From positions 1 through 54,691 of the forward strand of contig NZ_BMRG01000004.1 in assembly GCF_014648515.1 (NCBI RefSeq): a stretch of DNA of 54,691 nt, written 5' to 3'. This stretch comes from Saccharothrix coeruleofusca (GTDB taxonomy: Bacteria > Actinomycetota > Actinomycetes > Mycobacteriales > Pseudonocardiaceae). A model generated the notes under the pieces. The model was not told the DNA's origin, did not search any database, and saw nothing but the letters and a program-made list of their open reading frames with translations. Shown here piece by piece: positions 44,204 through 53,708 of the stretch; positions within the stretch are counted from its first letter, which is position 1; every line of letters begins with the position of its first letter. The position numbers and the translations under genes are program-made.

Positions 44204-44318
44204 AGCGACAGCTTAGTGCGTCCGAGGTGGATGGTCACCGGTTCGACCAGAGGGCAACCGCACTGCTCGCGGCCGTCGCCGATGCGCAGTATCGGCTTGC
44301 GGGACAACGAGAAGCCTC

Positions 44319-45041
44319 TCACCGCCGGGACCCGCCGGGTGGGTCGATGCCCGCGAGCCGGGTCTGCGTCCCGTGGTGCAGGTGGAAGCGCTCGAACGCC
44401 AACGGGTCGACCGCGGCCGGATCGTCGAGCAGGGCGATCACCGCCGCGCCGCTGGCCGTGCGGCGGACCGTCGCGTCGATCCCCGGCGGCAACGGCGGCA
44501 TCCGCCGGTACAGCTCGGCGGTGACGTAGGTCCACCACCCCATCCGCTCGGGCCTGCGGCCGGGTGGTGGGGGAGCGTCGGAGACGGGCTTGGTCAGCGA
44601 CGGGTACACCTGCTCCAGCGACCACTCGTCCTCGACCCGCCCGAACAGCGCTCCCGTCCGCTCCGCGACGGCCACCCACAACTCGGTCAGGCCGCCGTGC
44701 AGCCGCCGGTAGGGCTCCGCCTCGGGAACGGGGGACCGCCAGGTCCAGCAGGAGTCCAGCGACAGGACGACGGCGCTCGTCTCCGGGTCCGTCGCCAGCC
44801 AGATGTCCACCCCTTCGGAGTTCCACAGGTTCGTGGCGATCGTCCCCGCGGCCAACCCTGCGACCAGTTCGCGGTGGTCCAGCAGCAGTAGGTCGCCCTC
44901 CCGCTGGAAGCCGTTGATCGCCCCGTCCGGCCGGTGCGGTGACAGTCCCGCGTTCCCCGCGAGCGCCAGCACCGTCTCGACCAGGTCGGCGGTCAACGAG
45001 CCGGGCGGCAGGGACAACGACCACCACCAGTCAGAACCCAC
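44319..45041 (-). CDS. Hypothetical protein
   Basis: 240 aa, not recognised. Acidic, Trp-rich and globular-looking, with no signal peptide or membrane segment: MGSDWWWSLSLPPG at the start, SLDSCWTWRSPVPE in the middle, GWWTYVTAELYRRMPPLPPG near the C-terminus. The pattern resembles small immunity-type proteins of polymorphic toxin loci, but no toxin gene is adjacent. Codon use and GC3 match its neighbours, so it is a real gene. Confidence 0.65.
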   Translation of the reverse strand: MGSDWWWSLSLPPGSLTADLVETVLALAGNAGLSPHRPDGAINGFQREGDLLLLDHRELVAGLAAGTIATNLWNSEGVDIWLATDPETSAVVLSLDSCWTWRSPVPEAEPYRRLHGGLTELWVAVAERTGALFGRVEDEWSLEQVYPSLTKPVSDAPPPPGRRPERMGWWTYVTAELYRRMPPLPPGIDATVRRTASGAAVIALLDDPAAVDPLAFERFHLHHGTQTRLAGIDPPGGSRR

Positions 45042-45275
45042 GGCCGGTCATTGTGCCCCAGGAGGCGCTCACCGGTTCATCGCGGAGCCACGGCTCGGGG
45101 TGGCGGCCCGATCGGCTCAACCGAGCGGTCGGAGCGCGGGCGTTTCCCCCGGTTCCCAGCAGGTGAACGCCGAAACGCAAGATCGCGGCCGGAAGGTACG
45201 GTCCGTCGCGCAAGCCCTGATGGGGCTCATCGGGGGAGCTGTCGTCTGCTCGACGAGCAGGGAGGGAGACCAACT

Positions 45276-46433
45276 GTGCGTCGTCCTGTGTCCGGCACCG
45301 CTGTCGCCGCGCTCGCGCTGACCGGCCTCATGGTGCTGAGCGCCTGCGCGAAGGACTCCGGCGGCACCACCGCGGCGACCGGCGTCGTCGGAGCCGGTTG
45401 CGAGTTCGCGACCCCGCCCGCCGCGCCAGCCGCCGCGACCACCAGCGCCGCGGGTCGCCGGGAGGCCGAGGGCGAGCAGGTGGACGGGAGCGCGCTGAAG
45501 ATCGGCTTGGCCTACGACATCGGTGGTCGTGGTGACGCCTCGTTCAACGACCTCGCCGCCGCCGGGTTCGACCGGGCGATCCAGGACATGGGGGTGCGCA
45601 AGGAGAACACCCGCGAGGTCTCCGCCGCCCCGGCCGAGGACGAGTCGGTGAAGCAGTCCCGGCTGCGCCAGCTCGCGCGCGAGGGCTTCGACCCGATCGT
45701 CGGCGTCGGTTTCGCCTACACCGAGGCGCTGCGGGTCGTCGCGCCGGAGTTCCCCGACGTCCGGTTCGGTCTGGTGGACTCGGCGGTGGAGGGCGCGGCC
45801 AACGTCACGCCGCTGGTCTTCGCCGAGCAGGAGGGGGCGTTCCTGGCGGGCGTCGTGGCCGCGTACCAGAGCAAGAAGTGCCACGTCGGTTTCGTCGGCG
45901 GCGTCGACATCCCGCTGATCCGGAAGTTCGAGGCCGGTTACACCCAGGGCGCGAGGGCCGCCGCGCCGAAGGTCGTGGTCGACAAGAAGTACATCACGCC
46001 CGCCACCGACTTCAGCGGCTTCCAGGACCCGGCGAAGGGCCTGGAGACCGCGAAGGGGCTCATCGCCGAGGGCGCGGACGTCCTCTACCCGGCCGCGGGT
46101 GCTTCCGGCATCGGGGTCTTCTCCGCGGTGAAGCAGGCGGGCGTGCTGGCGGTCGGGTGCGACGCCGACCAGTACAACCAGCCGTCGCTGGCGGACAGCA
46201 GGGACGTCATCGTCGCGTCCAGCCTCAAGCGCGTCGACGTGGCGGTCTACGACTTCTTCAAGGCCGCCGCGAGGAACGACCTGGCTTCGCTGCCGAAGGT
46301 CTTCGACCTCAAGGTCGACGGTGTCGGCTACGCCACCTCCGGTGGCAGGATCGACGCGAAGCTGCAGGGCATCCTCGAAGGGTTCAAGGCCCAGATCATC
46401 CAGGGCTCGATCAAGGTCGCGGACAAGCCGTAG
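45276..46433 (+). CDS. BMP/PnrA-type substrate-binding lipoprotein
   Basis: 385 aa with a lipoprotein signal (VAALALTGLMVLSAC; lipobox LSAC, Cys about residue 25) and then a BMP-family periplasmic-binding fold: IGLAYDIGGRGDASFNDLAAAG, VGVGFAYTEAL, FLAGVVAAYQSKK, VGFVGGVDIPLIRKFEAGY and GADVLYPAAGASGIGV. Such proteins bind nucleosides for ABC uptake and sit anchored outside the membrane. No permease or ATPase gene is adjacent. GTG 45276 has GGAGGGA upstream; longer forms have no signal peptide. Confidence 0.9.
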   Translation: MRRPVSGTAVAALALTGLMVLSACAKDSGGTTAATGVVGAGCEFATPPAAPAAATTSAAGRREAEGEQVDGSALKIGLAYDIGGRGDASFNDLAAAGFDRAIQDMGVRKENTREVSAAPAEDESVKQSRLRQLAREGFDPIVGVGFAYTEALRVVAPEFPDVRFGLVDSAVEGAANVTPLVFAEQEGAFLAGVVAAYQSKKCHVGFVGGVDIPLIRKFEAGYTQGARAAAPKVVVDKKYITPATDFSGFQDPAKGLETAKGLIAEGADVLYPAAGASGIGVFSAVKQAGVLAVGCDADQYNQPSLADSRDVIVASSLKRVDVAVYDFFKAAARNDLASLPKVFDLKVDGVGYATSGGRIDAKLQGILEGFKAQIIQGSIKVADKP

Positions 46434-46438
46434 CCGCC

Positions 46439-47224
46439 GTGGACCAGCCGCTCAGCGCCACGCTCGTCGTCGACGACGGCACCGGGATCGCCTACCACCG
46501 CTGGGAGCCTGACCCCGGCACCGACCCGGACCCGGTGCCGGTCGTGCTCCAGCACGGCTTCGCCGCCAACACCGCGGTCGAGTGGGCCGACCGCGGCACG
46601 GTGGCCGCCTTCACCGCCGCCGGGCGCGGCGTCGTGGGGGTCGACGCCCGCGGCCACGGCCGGTCCGGGAAATCGCCCGACCCGGCCCGTTACGGCGAGC
46701 GCCGCATGGCCCGCGACCTGCGCGCGGTCATCGCCGCTCTGGGCGTGCCCGCCGTGGACCTCGTCGGCTACTCGATGGGCGCGGTCGTCGCCCTCCTGAC
46801 CGCCGCCGAGGAACCCGCCGTGCGCAGGCTGGTCATCGGCGGCGTCGGCGCCGGAGTCGTCGAACTCGGCGGCGTCGACACCCGCGTGCTGCCCAACGAC
46901 GTGCTGTCCCTGGCCCTCCTCGCCGACGCCCCCGGCACCCTGCCGCCCGAGGTCGCGGCCATGCGCGCGTTCGCCGAGACGGTGGGGGCCGACCTGCCCT
47001 CCCTGGCCGCGCAGGCCCGCTCCGCGCACCGGGGGCGCATCGACCTGGCCGCCATCGCCGCTGCGACCCTCGTCATCGCCGGTGACGTCGATCCGCTGGC
47101 GCAACGCCCGCACGTCCTCGCCGACGCCATCCCCGACGCCCGCCTCCGCCTGCTGCCGGGAGACCACGGCGTCGTGGGCAGCCCGGCCTTCCGGGCCGCG
47201 GCCGTCGACTTCCTGCGGGGTTGA
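46439..47224 (+). CDS. Alpha/beta hydrolase
   Basis: 261 aa with the oxyanion region LQHGFAANT, VDARGHGRSGKS, nucleophile Ser in GYSMGA and the catalytic Asp and His in GDVDPLA and PGDHGVV. Substrate unknown. GTG 46439 lies 5 nt after the BMP stop with no separate binding site, so it is probably translated by coupling with the lipoprotein gene. Confidence 0.85.
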   Translation: MDQPLSATLVVDDGTGIAYHRWEPDPGTDPDPVPVVLQHGFAANTAVEWADRGTVAAFTAAGRGVVGVDARGHGRSGKSPDPARYGERRMARDLRAVIAALGVPAVDLVGYSMGAVVALLTAAEEPAVRRLVIGGVGAGVVELGGVDTRVLPNDVLSLALLADAPGTLPPEVAAMRAFAETVGADLPSLAAQARSAHRGRIDLAAIAAATLVIAGDVDPLAQRPHVLADAIPDARLRLLPGDHGVVGSPAFRAAAVDFLRG

Positions 47225-47528
47225 CGCCCGCCCAAGCCCCCGGCGCGACCGGCTCCCACCGGACGGGACGGGCTCGCGCCTGATCGCTCCAGCGGTTGAC
47301 AAGAATGATTTCGATCAATATGGGAGCGCATTTTCCGCGTGGTGTGGCGCACGTTGCTTGACTTATTTGAAGAGCGCCGGTTTTACTGCCTCCGCACGTT
47401 GTCCTACCGGCTGGTAGGTGATCTCCGTGCTAATGGTACGAGGGCAGGCGCGCCCATTCCCCGTTGTGCTCGACATCTTTGTCGCGCGCACCGGTGGGTG
47501 CCGCCTGCGGTAAACCGGGGAGTCCGGA
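47225..47528 (+). promoter_or_regulatory. Promoter region of the secreted glycosidase-like gene
   Basis: 304 nt without a gene. It holds a relatively AT-rich core (47296-47420) with two sigma-70-like promoters: TTGACA-N17-TATGGG (47296-47324) and TTGACT-N18-TTTACT (47358-47387). Neither carries the CRP/FNR dyad. The long leader (about 140-200 nt) contains no motif I recognise. Confidence 0.5.
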
Positions 47529-48806
47529 ATGGCCCTGTTCGACCGCCGCCACCGCGTCCGCCACCGGCTTGCGCGCCGCAGCCGGGGCGGCATACTGCTC
47601 AGCGTCGTGGCCGGTGTCGCGGCGGCGCTGCTGGCCGCGCCGTCGGGCGCGACCAGCGCCGTCGAGTCCTCGGCGGGCGGAGGCGGAGCGGTGAAGTCCT
47701 TCTGGCTGCACTGGAACGGCACCCCGGTGTCGGACGAGGTGCTGGCCACCGAAGCGCGCAGGCGCGCCTACATCGTGCTCAACGCCTGGGAAGGCGCGCT
47801 GGTCCCGAAGCTGAAGGCGGCGAACCCGGAAGTCCAGGTGTTCGTCTACAAGGACCTGTCCTCCACGCGCAGCTACGCCTGCCGCGGCGGCGTGGACGAC
47901 GCGCAGCTGCCCACCGGCGTCGGGTACTGCCAGGCCGAGCGGGAGCACCCCGAGTGGTTCCTGCTCGACCAGGGCGGTCGCCGGTTCGAGTACAGCGGCT
48001 ACGCCGGGCACTGGCAGATGGACGTCGGCAACCCCGCCTACCAGGACGCCTGGGCCGCCAACGTGGTCGGCAGCAGCAAGGCCGCCGGGTTCGACGGCGT
48101 GCTGATGGACAACGCGCTGTTCCCGTGCGACGCCTACCACGAAGGGGTCTGCCCGGCGAAGTACCCGACCGACGCGGCCTTCCAGGACGCCTACGAGTCG
48201 ATGCTGGCGGGCACCCGCGACCGGTTCACCGCGGCCGGGTTGAAGACGGTGGCCAACCTGTCCAACGCCCGGCTGCACGCGGGCGCCTGGGACGCCTACA
48301 CCGAGCACCTCGACGGCGGGTTCGACGAGTGGTGGCTGACCTTCGACGACACCAACCTGCTCTCGGAGTACCCCGAGGGCTGGAGCAGGCAGGTCGACCA
48401 GATCGCCGCCAACGAGGCCCGCGGCAAGATCACCTGGGTGCAGCCCCACCACAGCGCGGGCGCGGAGCGGCCCCGCCGGTACGCGCTGGCCAGCTACCTG
48501 ATGGCCGCCGGTGACCGGACCGCGATCGCCGGCGTGGAGCGGACCGACGGCTACGGCGACCCCTCGCCGTGGCACGCCGAGTACGACTGGGACCTCGGCA
48601 CGCCGACCGGGCCCTACCGGTCGGTGGCCGCGAACGTCTTCCGCCGCGACTTCTCCTGCGGCACGGTCCTGGTCAACGCCAACCGCACGGACAGCCCGCC
48701 GACCACCGTGCGGCTGGAGCAGGGGCAGGTCGACGAGCGCGGCGCGACGGTCTCCTCGGTCTCGCTGGCGGGCACCTCCGGGGCCATCCTCCGCAAGCCC
48801 TGCTGA
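47529..48806 (+). CDS. Secreted putative glycoside hydrolase-like protein
   Basis: 425 aa. Basic N-terminus (RRHRVRHRLARRSR) and hydrophobic ILLSVVAGVAAALLAAPSGA form a signal peptide cut near residue 42. The mature part looks like a TIM-barrel of the putative glycosyl-hydrolase (GHL15-like) type: KSFWLHWNGTPVS, VFVYKDLSS, WQMDVGNPAYQDAWAANVV and GFDGVLMDNAL with a candidate catalytic Asp. It is probably an exported polysaccharide-degrading enzyme; substrate unknown. ATG 47529 has GGGGAG upstream. Monocistronic, followed by a strong hairpin. Confidence 0.8.
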   Translation: MALFDRRHRVRHRLARRSRGGILLSVVAGVAAALLAAPSGATSAVESSAGGGGAVKSFWLHWNGTPVSDEVLATEARRRAYIVLNAWEGALVPKLKAANPEVQVFVYKDLSSTRSYACRGGVDDAQLPTGVGYCQAEREHPEWFLLDQGGRRFEYSGYAGHWQMDVGNPAYQDAWAANVVGSSKAAGFDGVLMDNALFPCDAYHEGVCPAKYPTDAAFQDAYESMLAGTRDRFTAAGLKTVANLSNARLHAGAWDAYTEHLDGGFDEWWLTFDDTNLLSEYPEGWSRQVDQIAANEARGKITWVQPHHSAGAERPRRYALASYLMAAGDRTAIAGVERTDGYGDPSPWHAEYDWDLGTPTGPYRSVAANVFRRDFSCGTVLVNANRTDSPPTTVRLEQGQVDERGATVSSVSLAGTSGAILRKPC

Positions 48807-48814
48807 CCGGGGTT

Positions 48815-48841
48815 CCGGCGGCGGGCACCACCCGCCGCCGG
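48815..48841. terminator. Bidirectional terminator, 11-bp GC stem
   Basis: CCGGCGGCGGG (48815-48825) pairs with 48831-48841 around a 5-nt loop; flanking CCGGGG/CCCCGG can extend it. It lies between converging genes. Confidence 0.75.
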
Positions 48842-48872
48842 GACACCCCGGATCTCCCTGCTGCTCCTGCGG

Positions 48873-49652
48873 TCAGTCGCGCACGTGCAGCCTGAAACCC
48901 GTGCGGCCCGCGGGCTCCAGCCCCTCCTTCAGCTGCAGCGAGGGGATCTCGTAGTCACCGGAGTTCTGCCGCCGGAACGCGATCGGCTCGGTCGACTCCA
49001 GGGTGAGCAGGCGCTGCTCCCACGCCTTGGCCGCGTCGGCGTACTCGTCGGCGGTCATCCGGTCCACGGCGTAGAGGACGAACGGCGGCAGCACCTCGAT
49101 GCCGGGGTGGTAGAGGATGCCGTGCTGGATCGGGAACAGCAGGTCGTCGATGGGGCCGTTGATCCCGCGAGGGGCGTAGTGCGCCTCCGGGCCGCCGGTG
49201 GTCACCACCAGCATGCCCCGCCGACCCGCCAGGGTGCCTTCGCCGAAGCGCTCGCCGTACCGGGTGTCGCTGTGCTCGCCGACGCCGTAGGCGAAGTGGC
49301 AGGTGAACACCCGGTCCACCCAGCCCTTGAGGATCGCGGGCATCGTGTACCACCACAGCGGGAACTGGAGGATGATCGTGTCGGCCCACAGCAGCTTCTC
49401 CTGCTCGGCGAGCACGTCCGGGGTGAGCGCCCCGGCGTCGAAGGCCCGGCCCGAGTCGCTGTTGATCTTCAACGGGCTCGAAGCGTAGGGACCGTAGTCC
49501 GCGGCGTCCACGACCGCCTTCCAGTTCATCGCGTACAGATCGCTCACCCGCACCTCGTGCCCGGCGGACTCCAGTGTGGACACCGCGAGGTCCTTCAACG
49601 AGCCGTTGAGCGACTTCGGCTCGGGGTGGGCGTAGACGATCAGCACCTTCAT
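48873..49652 (-). CDS. NAD(P)H:quinone oxidoreductase (flavodoxin-like fold)
   Basis: 259 aa, KefF/NQO1-like: MKVLIVYAHPEPKSLNGSL (FMN phosphate region), ADTIILQFPLWWYTMPAILKG and TGGPEAHY. It reduces quinones or similar electrophiles with FAD/FMN and NAD(P)H in the cytoplasm. Divergent from the MmyB-type regulator at 49792, which in many actinomycetes controls an adjacent reductase. ATG 49652 has a GGAG-containing leader. Confidence 0.88.
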   Translation of the reverse strand: MKVLIVYAHPEPKSLNGSLKDLAVSTLESAGHEVRVSDLYAMNWKAVVDAADYGPYASSPLKINSDSGRAFDAGALTPDVLAEQEKLLWADTIILQFPLWWYTMPAILKGWVDRVFTCHFAYGVGEHSDTRYGERFGEGTLAGRRGMLVVTTGGPEAHYAPRGINGPIDDLLFPIQHGILYHPGIEVLPPFVLYAVDRMTADEYADAAKAWEQRLLTLESTEPIAFRRQNSGDYEIPSLQLKEGLEPAGRTGFRLHVRD

Positions 49653-49665
49653 GGGAACTCCTCAA

Positions 49666-49683
49666 GATCGGGTGCTCCCGATC
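49666..49683. promoter_or_regulatory. Dyad GATCGGG-N4-CCCGATC between divergent genes
   Basis: A perfect 7-bp inverted repeat 13 nt before the quinone reductase ATG, within its leader or promoter. It is a candidate operator for the divergently encoded MmyB-type regulator. Confidence 0.4.
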
Positions 49684-49791
49684 CTGGGCGTCGCGGCACC
49701 CGGTGTTCAGGGACGCTTCCACCGTCGGACGGGACTTCCTGGTAATGGCAGGACCACCTTCGCCCGCGCCACCGGGGCCATACTGGTGGGC

Positions 49792-50640
49792 ATGGACGAT
49801 CTCGCGGGCTTCCTGCGGACCAGGCGTTCACGGGTCGACCCGGCGACGGTCGGCATCCCCACCGACCGGCGTCGCCGGGTCGCGGGGCTGCGCCGCGAGG
49901 AGGTCGCGCACCTGTCCGGTGTCAGCGTCGACTACTACGTGCGCTTGGAGCAGGGCCGCGCGACCCAGCCCTCCGAGCAGGTCCTCGACGCGCTGGCAGG
50001 CGTTCTCGGTCTCGACGAGACCGAACGCGAGCACCTGCACCGGCTCTCCCGGCAGCGCCACCGCCGCGCAAAGGTGCCGAGCGGACGAGTCAGGCCGGAG
50101 CTGCTGCGCGTGCTCGACCTGGTCGCGGGCGCACCCGCGATGATCATGGACTACCGCTTGCAGGTGCTCGCGGGCAACCACATGGCCCGCCTGCTGTTCG
50201 GCAAGCCGATACCGGGCCTGAACATCGCCCGGCACGTCTTCCTCGAAGAGGGCCCGCACGGCCTCTACGCGGACTGGGAGCACTGCACCCTCGACGCGGT
50301 CGGGCACCTGCGCCTGGCCGCGGGCAAGTACCCCGAGGACCCCCGGCTCACCTCGCTCGTCGGCGAGCTGGCCATGGGCAGCGAGCGCTTCCGCCGCCTC
50401 TGGGCGCGCGCGGACGTCCGCGCTCGCACGCACGGCCGCAAGCGCTACCGGCACCCGTTGGTCGGGCGGCTGGAACTGCACCAGGAGAACTTCGCGCTGC
50501 CGGATGAATCGGGCGTGGAACTGGTCGTGCTGTCCGCGCCTCCCGGCAGCCCCGCCGAGGACGGGCTGCGTCTGCTCGCGAGCCTGGGGGCGGACAGCGG
50601 TGACGTGCAGCAGGCGGTGAACGCCCAGGTCCGCGAGTAG
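49792..50640 (+). CDS. XRE-family regulator with MmyB-like ligand domain
   Basis: 282 aa. The HTH lies at about 10-70 (GLRREEVAHLSGVSVDYY, LEQGRATQPSEQVLDALA). A MmyB-like PAS-type ligand domain occupies about 95-270 (AMIMDYRLQVLAGNHMARLLFG-like start; VELVVLSAPPGSPAEDGL end). It probably represses or activates the divergent quinone reductase. ATG 49792 has no binding site and follows CATACT by 7 nt, again suggesting a leaderless mRNA. Confidence 0.88.
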   Translation: MDDLAGFLRTRRSRVDPATVGIPTDRRRRVAGLRREEVAHLSGVSVDYYVRLEQGRATQPSEQVLDALAGVLGLDETEREHLHRLSRQRHRRAKVPSGRVRPELLRVLDLVAGAPAMIMDYRLQVLAGNHMARLLFGKPIPGLNIARHVFLEEGPHGLYADWEHCTLDAVGHLRLAAGKYPEDPRLTSLVGELAMGSERFRRLWARADVRARTHGRKRYRHPLVGRLELHQENFALPDESGVELVVLSAPPGSPAEDGLRLLASLGADSGDVQQAVNAQVRE

Positions 50641-50713
50641 TCCCGGCGACATCCAGCGCCCGCGAATCGACACGCGAAAGCGGATGTTCCACGTCGGGCA
50701 CACTTGCGCCGTG

Positions 50714-51565
50714 ATGTTGCACGATCTTGGGGCGGCGGTGCGCAGGTTGCGCGAGAACGCGGAGCCCAGCGCGATCGGACTGCCGGGCGGTGGACGGCGG
50801 GTCCGCGGGTTGCGGCGGGAGGAGCTCGCCGAGCTGGCCGGGGTGTCGGCGGACTACGTGCGGCGGTTGGAGCAGGGGCGCAGGCACCCGTCCGCCGGCG
50901 TGGTGAACGCCATCGCCCGCGCGCTGCGGTTGGAGCGGGCGGAGTACGAGCGGCTGTGCGCCCTGGCCGGGTACGCCGCGGCCGACGGACAGGTGCCGAG
51001 CGAGGCCGGGGTGGCCGCGCTGCGGCTGCTGGAGCGGTTCGCGGACACCCCCGCGTTCCTGGTCGACGCGGCGTGGAACGCGGTCGCGGTCAACGCCACG
51101 TGGGCAGCGCTGGGCTGCGGAGCGCCGACCGGGCACGCCCTGGACTGGAACATCGCGTGGCGCACGTTCCGCAACCCGCTCGGCGGGATCAGCCGGACCG
51201 AGGAGCACGCGGTGGGTTTCCAGGCGATGCTCGCCGCCCGGCTGCGCGACACGTCCTTGCGCTATCCCGCTGACCAGCGACTCGCCGAACTCGTTGACGA
51301 GCTGCGGAGCGAGAGCAGGCCGTTCGACGCCCTGTGGCGCGCCTCCAGACCGGTCGCGGGCTACGACAACCGCGCCGTGTTCCGCCATCCGGACGGCGAA
51401 GCCATCACGCTGGACGGCAACCTGCTCGAAGTGCCGGAGGACGACCTGATGCTGGTGGTCCTCACCGCGGCACCGGGCTCGGCCGACGCGGCGCGGCTGG
51501 GCGAGGTCGTCAGCGCCTCCGACGAGCAGCCCGTCATCAGGGTGGGCCAAGCCGGCCCAGGCTGA
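50714..51565 (+). CDS. XRE-family regulator with MmyB-like domain (second copy)
   Basis: 283 aa, same architecture as the upstream regulator (RGLRREELAELAGVSADYV, LEQGRRHPSAGVVNAIA, then FLVDAAWNAVAVNATWAALG and a C-terminal LMLVVLTAAPGSADAARL). The two are diverged paralogues, probably from an old duplication, with different targets. ATG 50714 (or GTG 50711) is chosen as it puts the HTH at the usual position; ATG 50684 gives 10 extra residues. Confidence 0.82.
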   Translation: MLHDLGAAVRRLRENAEPSAIGLPGGGRRVRGLRREELAELAGVSADYVRRLEQGRRHPSAGVVNAIARALRLERAEYERLCALAGYAAADGQVPSEAGVAALRLLERFADTPAFLVDAAWNAVAVNATWAALGCGAPTGHALDWNIAWRTFRNPLGGISRTEEHAVGFQAMLAARLRDTSLRYPADQRLAELVDELRSESRPFDALWRASRPVAGYDNRAVFRHPDGEAITLDGNLLEVPEDDLMLVVLTAAPGSADAARLGEVVSASDEQPVIRVGQAGPG

Positions 51566-51641
51566 CTGAGCCGGTGGGAGCAATCCTCTGAGCACCCGTC
51601 GGATCATCGGCGGCGAGCCGAGCGGGCAGGAGGAGTGCGCA

Positions 51642-53708
51642 TTGGGCAGGACCGGGCTGGCGGACCGGTTGGCGGCGGCGCGGGCCGTCGCGCTGGTGGG
51701 CAGGGGGCCGGAGCGGGCGGTGCTCGACCGGATGGTGTCGGGAGCGGCGGACGCCCCGGTGGTGGCCTACCTGCACGGCCCCGGCGGCATCGGCAAGTCC
51801 TCGCTGGTGCGCTACGCCGCGCGGCAGGCGGAACTCGCGGGCCGCAGCGTGGTGCACGTCGACGCTCGCTTCCTCGACGGGAACCCGCGGCATCTGGAGG
51901 AAGCCGCCGCCCTGGCCTGCGTCGAGCCCGGCACGGCTCTGCTCGTGGACTCCTTCGAGCAGGGCGGGCGACTCGAGCCGTGGCTGCGCGACACCTTCCT
52001 GCTCCGGCTCGCCGAGGGCGCGCTGGTCGTGCTCGCGGGGCGGGGCGCCCCCGACGCCGACTGGTCGCTGGACCCCGGCTGGGCGCGGCTGTTCGCCGAC
52101 CTGGCACTGCGCCCCCTCGACCCCGCCGAGGCCGACGCCCTGCTCGCCGCCCGCGGTGTCGCCGCCGAGCAGCGGGCCGCCTTCGTGGCCTTCGCCGGGG
52201 GCAGCCCGCTCGCGCTCTCCCTCGCCGCGTCCGCGCCCCCGGCGACACCGGGCGCGCCGTGGGGGCCCACCGGGGACGCGCTGACGACCCTGGTGCAGCG
52301 GTTGGTGGGGGACCTGCCGAGCGCCGCGCACCGGCGCGCCCTGGAGGTCGTCGCCCAGTCCTACGTCACGCGCGAACCACTGCTGCGCGCGGTGCTGGGC
52401 GATGAGGACAGCGCGGCGGTGTTCCCCTGGCTGCGCCGGCTGCCCTACATCGAGGCCACCCCTGAAGGGCTGCAGCCGCACGACGCGGTGCGGGCGACCC
52501 TGGAGGCCGACCTGCGCTGGCGCGACCCCGAGCGCTACGACGACGTGCGCGTGCGCGTCTCGGTCGCGTGCTTGCAGGCGGTGCGCCGCGCCTCCGAGGA
52601 GGATGCGCTGCCGCGTGTCGCGGAGTGGATGTTCCTCTTCCGCGACCGCGACGGCCCGGACGCCCTGTACGACTGGCGGGCGCATCCCCACGTCGAGGAC
52701 ACCCCGCTGCGACCCGGCGACGTGCCCGACGTCCTGCGCATGGCCGAGGAGGCGGAGGGGCCGACGTCGGCGGTCGCGGTCGCGCACTGGGCGCGCCGCC
52801 AGCCGGGGGCCTTCCGCGTCTACCGCTACGCGGGTTCGTCCGCGCCGGTGGCGTTCATGGCGATGCTGCGGCTGGAGGCGCCGCTGCCCGAGGACCGGGC
52901 CGCGGACCCGGTGATCGCGCGGCTGTGGGAGCACGTGGGGGCGAGCGGCGCGCTGAGGCAGGGCGAACACCTGGGCATCCGCCGCTTCGCGGTGCAACCG
53001 GGTTGGCACCAGCGTCCCTCACCCCTGATGGACCTCATCAGCAGGCGCACCATCGCGGAGGAGATGAGGACCCGCGGGCGCGCGCTGACCTTCACCGTGT
53101 TCCAGGACGCCGAGCGGTGGCGCCGCTACCTCGCCGACGCCGGGCTGCACGAGATCGTCGCGGTGCATCTCGACGGGCGCGAGCAGCACGTCTTCGGTCG
53201 GGACTGGCGGCGGCAGACGGTGGAGCAGTGGGTGGAGCACCGGGCCCGCGCCGCGACCGCGCCCGTGGTCGCGTGGTCCGCGTCCGCCGCCCCCGGTGAC
53301 GAGCTGCCGCGTTCGGCGTTCGAGGCGGGCGTGGTCGAGGCGCTGCGCACGTGGCGCGCTCCCCGCGAGTTCGCGACCAGCGTCCTGCTGCGCTCGCGCC
53401 TGGTGCCGCGGGGTTCGGCCGACCCGGTCGCGGACCTGCGCGGCACCATCACGACCGCCCTCGACGCCCTGCGGGTCGATCCCGCGGGCGTCAAGGCCTA
53501 CGAAGCGCTCACCACCACCTACATCTCGGCGTCCCGCACCCAAAAGGCAGCCGCCCGACGGCTCGGGGTGCCCTACGGCACCTACCGGCGCCACCTGGCG
53601 CTGGCCAGGCAACGGCTCGTCGAGCAGTTGCTGCGGCGGCAGGTCGAGGCGCTCGCGCCTTCTCCGCCGACCTCGTCGAAGACACCCGAGGACGCACCGG
53701 AGATGTAG
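51642..53708 (+). CDS. P-loop ATPase with C-terminal HTH (STAND-like regulator)
   Basis: 688 aa. Residues about 20-230 are an AAA/STAND-type NTPase (Walker A GPGGIGKSS, Walker B-like ALLVDSFEQ). Residues about 345-540 have the look of a GNAT-type fold (PVAFMAMLRLEAP, IRRFAVQPGWHQRPSPLMDL, TFTVFQDAERWRRYLADAGLHE). The C-terminus is an HTH (TQKAAARRLGVPYGTYRRHL). The likely role is a signal-dependent transcription regulator. TTG 51642 is chosen for CAGGAGGAG 7 nt upstream; an unusual start, so less certain. Confidence 0.75.
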   Translation: MGRTGLADRLAAARAVALVGRGPERAVLDRMVSGAADAPVVAYLHGPGGIGKSSLVRYAARQAELAGRSVVHVDARFLDGNPRHLEEAAALACVEPGTALLVDSFEQGGRLEPWLRDTFLLRLAEGALVVLAGRGAPDADWSLDPGWARLFADLALRPLDPAEADALLAARGVAAEQRAAFVAFAGGSPLALSLAASAPPATPGAPWGPTGDALTTLVQRLVGDLPSAAHRRALEVVAQSYVTREPLLRAVLGDEDSAAVFPWLRRLPYIEATPEGLQPHDAVRATLEADLRWRDPERYDDVRVRVSVACLQAVRRASEEDALPRVAEWMFLFRDRDGPDALYDWRAHPHVEDTPLRPGDVPDVLRMAEEAEGPTSAVAVAHWARRQPGAFRVYRYAGSSAPVAFMAMLRLEAPLPEDRAADPVIARLWEHVGASGALRQGEHLGIRRFAVQPGWHQRPSPLMDLISRRTIAEEMRTRGRALTFTVFQDAERWRRYLADAGLHEIVAVHLDGREQHVFGRDWRRQTVEQWVEHRARAATAPVVAWSASAAPGDELPRSAFEAGVVEALRTWRAPREFATSVLLRSRLVPRGSADPVADLRGTITTALDALRVDPAGVKAYEALTTTYISASRTQKAAARRLGVPYGTYRRHLALARQRLVEQLLRRQVEALAPSPPTSSKTPEDAPEM

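Noticed and set aside
47225-47528. Small RNA or riboswitch in the long leader of the secreted protein gene
   Set aside because: I could not see a conserved aptamer fold or a terminator/antiterminator pair; only promoter-like hexamers are supported.
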